A stretch of 64,000 nucleotides of DNA, taken from Nitrosomonadaceae bacterium (lineage in GTDB: Bacteria; Pseudomonadota; Gammaproteobacteria; Burkholderiales; Nitrosomonadaceae). The notes under the pieces were generated by a model, which saw only the letters and a program-made list of their open reading frames with translations, had not been told where the DNA came from and searched no databases. The first letter of the stretch is position 1, and every line of letters starts with the position of its first letter. Location: positions 157,585 to 221,584 of the forward strand of contig PBKR01000032.1 of the NCBI GenBank assembly GCA_002721545.1. The letters run 5' to 3'. A program made the position numbers and the translations under genes. Below, in pieces: positions 59,421-64,000 of the stretch.

Positions 59421-59948
59421 TTAGTAGCCTCCGTGACTATCATTATGCTGGTCCATTTCATGATGATCACTATGCTGATCATGAGAATCAACATGGCTAT
59501 CCGAATTTTTTATTTGTTTGTTTTTTTCTATTGGCTTTAGTGGAGTAAAACGGGCGGCTTGTGCATCTTGATCAGGCAGCTTAACAAAAATCATAATTTT
59601 TGTTTCCTGGGTAACAACAAAATTGCCTTCCGCTCTAAATAAATTATTACCCTTAGGCTTCAATTTAACTGTAGTTTTTGTTTCTCCATTCTCAATAGTG
59701 GCCTTGCCTATTCCCCCGTCTACACTAACTTCAACATTTGCATGATCTGTTATATATAAAATTATCTCTTTATCCTTAGCTATTATTTCCATATGATAAG
59801 GGCCAGCCATGCGCATTTGCCCGCCATGGGGCGCCACAACTGAATCGAAATATTGATCAGTATGAGACCAGGCTATTGACGAAAAAGCCAACAAAATAAA
59901 CGATAGAATAAAAGCTCTTAATTTATTCATTTTTCTTCTCCTAAGCAA
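59421..59948 (-). CDS. Periplasmic protein with His-rich C-terminal tail, downstream of copD
   Basis: Signal peptide; VVAPHGGQMRMAGPYHMEII; C-terminus SHVDSHDQHSDHHEMDQHNDSHGGY. Confidence 0.8.
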   Translation of the reverse strand: MLRRRKMNKLRAFILSFILLAFSSIAWSHTDQYFDSVVAPHGGQMRMAGPYHMEIIAKDKEIILYITDHANVEVSVDGGIGKATIENGETKTTVKLKPKGNNLFRAEGNFVVTQETKIMIFVKLPDQDAQAARFTPLKPIEKNKQIKNSDSHVDSHDQHSDHHEMDQHNDSHGGY

Positions 59949-59977
59949 TTGAACCTAATATAAACCTACATGTTTGC

Positions 59978-62005
59978 CTAATGCACCATATCGTCTGGAG
60001 GCGGCAGAATTTCTTTTTCTTGTTTTAATTGGACAATTTGTTTCATTAATAACCTCATATTTGACCAACCACCGGCATCAGCCACAGGAATCCAGCGTGC
60101 TCGTAAATAGCCAAAACGATCTACCAAAAATTCTAAATGATTAGGGATAGCCCCTTCCCCTAACAGGTCAGGTCGCCCTAGCGTTCTACGGTATAAAATA
60201 TAGCTTTGTGTAATTTCTTTTGCTCCTTGAGTTACAACTGGGAATGGTATTTCTTCTGTAATTTCAGCCAAGCTCTCAGAATTAAGGCTATGCATGGGAA
60301 CGGCAAGAACCTCTGTACCGCCTTCTTCCACCTTATAATATTGGGCCCTCAACTGAGCAAGTCGTTCACGTGACTCTGGCCACGAAAATAATACTAATAA
60401 AACAGATTTGTTGTACCTAAAATCTTGAAGTATCCCATGTGAACCATCATGAGCAGTGTAAGAAAAATTAGGGGGGCCAGTAGAAGGATCGTCAGGAATA
60501 ACCTTTGGACTCATAAGGCGGGCTTGGTAACCACGAGACATGGCATGAATATAATTAACGACATCCCAACGGCCCTCCTCATCAAGTTTAGCCTCGAAAC
60601 CAGGCATACCTGTATCTGGTATGCCCTTGCTTAGCCAATTGAAAAAATCTCCCGCCGTATGCCTTTCAGTGTGCGGTTCTGTAAGCAAGTCTGCCGGGGG
60701 CTTAGTGAAGCTCTTTGCCAAAACGCCATTGCCTTTACCCTGAGGCCCGTGACAGACAACACAGTTTTCTGCAAAATAACCTGCTCCCTTAGCTATCGAA
60801 ATAGAATCAAATGGCACCGGTGTATTGCGATAAGTTTCAGGATATGCCTGAACTGCAATAGGTGGCAGCATTACTGCAAAAGAACTTAATATAACTACCC
60901 CTGATACCCCAATACTTCGAAGTAATGCCCATTTCTTTATTTTTCCAAATATAATTATACCAACAGCAAACAAAAATAAAGAAGCGCCTAATAATACCTG
61001 TGTTTGTACAGATGGATCTTCCCATGTTGCATCAATAGAAAAACGAAATGGATAGGGCCATTCCTCAATTAGAGAATGTTTTGCCGGAATTGTATTTGCT
61101 AGTATAGTTGCTAATAATATTATTACTCCTGCAATTACAAATTCAACACGAACCCATTTTCTTAAATTCTGTGTGCCCATTGCTATCAGATCTTGCCCCT
61201 GAGAAAGAGCTGGGAGCCAGATAGAACGTGCGCGTGAAGCAATTACCAAAATAAATATAAGCAGGATAACCTTAGTAATGAGAAGCCAGCCATATTCAGT
61301 TGCAACAAGAGCTCCATATAATGTATCTACTGCACGGTCTGCAACAATTACACCTGTTGCAATTATACCCAGCATTATAGGCAACGCTATAATTGAAAAT
61401 CGCTTTAATGTTTGTATACCAAGCTGATCAATTTTCTGGCTCACTTGACCCTTTTTCTTAGTAAATATAATTAAGAGAAAGGCCGGCAAAGCTCCGAACC
61501 ATGCTCCGGCTAAAACTATATGTAGTGTATATGGAAGAATTGAGGTAACTGACATTTCTTCTGCAGCAGCATGACTACCTAGAGAGCCCAATGACAAAGT
61601 TACAATAGCGAATATTGAACATAATATATATCGCCATTGAGCCCTGTTTAAATGTGAATTTCGAATTATAAAGGCTATGCCTAATGTCAAAATTGCAAAA
61701 CCCTCGCGCCACATCCAAATATGTCCAGTACGAGTTTTAATAAGAAATTCATACCATGCACTTGGTTGCCAAGCGTGTCCAATTACTCCTGTTGCTAAGG
61801 AAGAAGAAACCGCAAGTAGTGCTAATAAACCTATTACAAGAACCCCTGCTATCCATGGTAACAATCTCTCAAGCCTAATAAGCCATGGGGTAGAAACAAC
61901 CGCTTTGTTATAAATTGAAATTACAAGAAAAATACTACTACCTATCAAGATCATGTTAGCCGCTAACTGAACCCAGCGGACGATTACAGCTACAATCTCA
62001 ATCAT
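59978..62005 (-). CDS. copD: CopD-like membrane protein fused to cytochrome c and a redoxin-like domain
   Basis: N-terminal multi-TM CopD part, then CVVCHG haem motif, then C-terminal region resembling SCO/AhpC-TSA (FGYLRARWIPV). Confidence 0.88.
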   Translation of the reverse strand: MIEIVAVIVRWVQLAANMILIGSSIFLVISIYNKAVVSTPWLIRLERLLPWIAGVLVIGLLALLAVSSSLATGVIGHAWQPSAWYEFLIKTRTGHIWMWREGFAILTLGIAFIIRNSHLNRAQWRYILCSIFAIVTLSLGSLGSHAAAEEMSVTSILPYTLHIVLAGAWFGALPAFLLIIFTKKKGQVSQKIDQLGIQTLKRFSIIALPIMLGIIATGVIVADRAVDTLYGALVATEYGWLLITKVILLIFILVIASRARSIWLPALSQGQDLIAMGTQNLRKWVRVEFVIAGVIILLATILANTIPAKHSLIEEWPYPFRFSIDATWEDPSVQTQVLLGASLFLFAVGIIIFGKIKKWALLRSIGVSGVVILSSFAVMLPPIAVQAYPETYRNTPVPFDSISIAKGAGYFAENCVVCHGPQGKGNGVLAKSFTKPPADLLTEPHTERHTAGDFFNWLSKGIPDTGMPGFEAKLDEEGRWDVVNYIHAMSRGYQARLMSPKVIPDDPSTGPPNFSYTAHDGSHGILQDFRYNKSVLLVLFSWPESRERLAQLRAQYYKVEEGGTEVLAVPMHSLNSESLAEITEEIPFPVVTQGAKEITQSYILYRRTLGRPDLLGEGAIPNHLEFLVDRFGYLRARWIPVADAGGWSNMRLLMKQIVQLKQEKEILPPPDDMVH

Positions 62006-62406
62006 TTTTCTTCTACTTTATTTTTTACCGTGTAATTAAAAGTAGAATCAACAACATGACCATCTACTGATAGCACTCTGAATTTAACCGTATATTTTCC
62101 TGGCTTAGTCTCAGGTATTGGAAGAACAATTGACTTAGGATCATCTTTAACTACCCTTGGCTTTGCATTTGTTATTAATTTTTTATTTGACCCAAAGACT
62201 GTAAGCGTAGTATATGCTCCTTCAATTTCTTCATTAAACCAAAGCCTTATTTGCTCTGGGGCTCGGTCTAACGCTGCCCTTCGAGCTGGCTCTGCTTTGA
62301 TTAGCTGTGCGTGGGCCCATACTGGTGAAGTATGCAGCCACATTATAGCAACTATGGCAATACCTATCGTTACTCTTATATGCACCATTAATTGTGTTAT
62401 TCCCAT
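62002..62406 (-). CDS. copC: CopC-domain copper-binding protein
   Basis: HAQLIKAEPARRAALDRAPEQIRLWFNEEIEGAYTTLTV...GKYTVKFRVLSVDGHVVDSTFNYTV. Confidence 0.95.
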   Translation of the reverse strand: MGITQLMVHIRVTIGIAIVAIMWLHTSPVWAHAQLIKAEPARRAALDRAPEQIRLWFNEEIEGAYTTLTVFGSNKKLITNAKPRVVKDDPKSIVLPIPETKPGKYTVKFRVLSVDGHVVDSTFNYTVKNKVEEK

Positions 62407-62516
62407 CTTGACCTCTATTTCAGAGCTAAAGCCTCTTAGCCCATTAAATGTCTATATCTTATTGACAAAACATTGTTTAAATTGTTCGTTTAATTTTAGT
62501 AACAAATATTATTTTG

Positions 62517-63095
62517 TTATGCAGTAGAACTATCCGTTGATTTTTTACCTACTTTAAATAAAAAGAAAGCGCCTGCTCCTAATGCTGCCGCTATGGCAAA
62601 TACCAAACCTGATGGCATGCTACTAGAGCCTTCTCCTACTGAAAATGGAAACCGTGAGATATGTTCTTGATTTTTTCCAGACGTTACTAATCCAACAAAT
62701 TTTCCTGGTTCATTAAACGTATGTTCAAAATTAATTGAGCCATTTGAATATACTTTAGCTGGCAAATGAAGAATTGTAATGCTATCTAAATTTTCTTCTG
62801 ACCCCGTATCTTTAATTACTCGCACCTCTGTAGGTAGTGGCCTAAGCGCTTCTTCAATATAATCAAGCGCTACTACTGTACGTCCTGTCGCAGGAATATC
62901 CTCACAAAATTCTTTTTCTTTTGAGCTATTTGGCTGGTAACCAGTAAAATGCATCGTATATGGCCCAACTGTCAATTTACACATATCATCCGCAAGAGAA
63001 AGGCCACCATGAGCCTGTACCTGAGTCGTGAATGAAAGGCCTATTATTAATAGAAACGAAAGTAAAATTGGCCATATATATTTTATAAGCATCAT
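62517..63095 (-). CDS. amoD: AmoD (orf5)
   Basis: Signal peptide; DMCKLTVGPYTMHFTGYQPNSSKEKEFCEDIPATG; C-terminal TM; between amoE-like gene and copC. Confidence 0.85.
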   Translation of the reverse strand: MMLIKYIWPILLSFLLIIGLSFTTQVQAHGGLSLADDMCKLTVGPYTMHFTGYQPNSSKEKEFCEDIPATGRTVVALDYIEEALRPLPTEVRVIKDTGSEENLDSITILHLPAKVYSNGSINFEHTFNEPGKFVGLVTSGKNQEHISRFPFSVGEGSSSMPSGLVFAIAAALGAGAFFLFKVGKKSTDSSTA

Positions 63096-63196
63096 TAAAA
63101 TCCTTTTATGAATTTACAAATTTATCACTAGATTTAGTTTTATGACTTGTTTAATTGTCTCTTACACTTTTCTTTTCATGTGCCCCATATTTTTGA

Positions 63197-63772
63197 CTAA
63201 GAACGCTTGGAAGCCAACCATTTCTGCACTTTTTTAGTTTTTGTTATTTTATATCCAATAAATATAAGCACCAAAAAAGCTATTGTTGGTCCTATTGCTT
63301 TCTTAAATACTTCTGAATAGTTTATCATTTGCACTCGTAATGGATACTCGTACTCTACAGGAGGAACCCCATCTCCCTTTATCATTACCGTATACCGACC
63401 TTTTTCTAGAAAAACACTCTCTGCAACCACACCATCTGGATGATAAATAGGCTTTACTATTTTTATAGTTTCGCCATTTTCCTCATCAGTTCCTTTCACG
63501 ATACGCATACTTACAGGCATATCGCGTAATGCTGCGTCTACAAGATCTACCACTAGAAATGTTTCGCCTTCATGCGGTATATCCGTGCAATAATGCGCTT
63601 TTGGTTCAATTTTTGGTTGATACACACTAAGATGCACCATACTAGAACCAGCTCTTCGCATACAGCTATCCTGCTCTATTGCAACGTTACCATGTGCACC
63701 TGCCACATTCGCATAAAGTGCCGTAGCTATAATAAAAGCTGTTACGCTTGCCCTTATTGCTTGCTTTACCAC
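63197..63772 (-). CDS. amoE: AmoE (orf4)
   Basis: Signal peptide; DSCMRRAGSSMVHLSVYQPKIEPKAHYCTDIPHEG; C-terminal TM; first gene after the amoB-end terminator. Confidence 0.83.
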   Translation of the reverse strand: MVKQAIRASVTAFIIATALYANVAGAHGNVAIEQDSCMRRAGSSMVHLSVYQPKIEPKAHYCTDIPHEGETFLVVDLVDAALRDMPVSMRIVKGTDEENGETIKIVKPIYHPDGVVAESVFLEKGRYTVMIKGDGVPPVEYEYPLRVQMINYSEVFKKAIGPTIAFLVLIFIGYKITKTKKVQKWLASKRS

Positions 63773-63880
63773 GGACGAATCTCCTCTTTGATATTCAACG
63801 ATTTATTGATTCTTATTTGGCCAATTCCAGCACCTTGAATTAAGCGTACGAACAAGACTTACACCAAATTCTTTGTTCAT

Positions 63881-63930
63881 TAAAAAAAACCGACCCACCA
63901 TCCCGTCAGAAAGACGGGGGGGCGGATCGG
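63881..63930 (-). terminator. Rho-independent terminator between amoB and amoE
   Basis: Minus strand CCGATCCGCCCCCCCGTC-ttTct-GACGGGATGGTGGGTCGG (18-position stem with G-U pairs and a 2-nt mismatch) followed by a T8 run. Confidence 0.85.
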
Positions 63931-63948
63931 TGTCTTGCCTGTCTTACC

Positions 63949-64000
63949 TTATAGCTTGGTAAAGACTGGAATCACAGGACCATGTATGCTATTGATGTTG
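63949..64000 (-). CDS. amoB: AmoB (ammonia monooxygenase subunit B) C-terminus, partial
   Basis: Minus-strand frame ...NINSIHGPVIPVFTKL* with stop at 63949-63951, upstream of amoE-amoD-copCD. Confidence 0.7.
   Translation of the reverse strand, partial: NINSIHGPVIPVFTKL

Overview
AT-rich (low GC by eye) proteobacterial chromosome segment, mostly dense housekeeping genes. The right edge enters an ammonia-monooxygenase (amo) locus: the last 52 nt look like the amoB 3' end, followed on the minus strand by a strong terminator and then amoE(orf4)-amoD(orf5)-copC-copD. That order is typical of betaproteobacterial ammonia oxidizers (Nitrosomonas/Nitrosospira type). Recognisable blocks: bamE/fur; lolCD; rng-rlmH-rsfS-nadD; aceEF-folD; prlC; ruvX-pyrR-pyrB-pyrC; atpIBEFHAGDC-glmU-glmS; coaD-rsmD and two M16 peptidases; ftsYEX-rpoH; an mla operon with an ABC-2 exporter and a BolA-like gene; prmA; accBC-aroQ; tRNA-Thr(CGT); peroxiredoxin; an MFS transporter. 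An accessory island of about 5.4 kb (19360-24764) lies directly downstream of glmS, the classical Tn7 attachment side. It carries a Ni-superoxide dismutase with its maturation peptidase, two MORN-repeat proteins, a GHKL ATPase gene broken by an apparent internal deletion plus its small partner ORF, and an ORF fragment overlapping the glmS 3' end. A stand-alone third AmoD/AmoE-like gene lies at 13137. No CRISPR array, rRNA or intact transposase was seen. All identifications are from reading the sequence; no database search was run.
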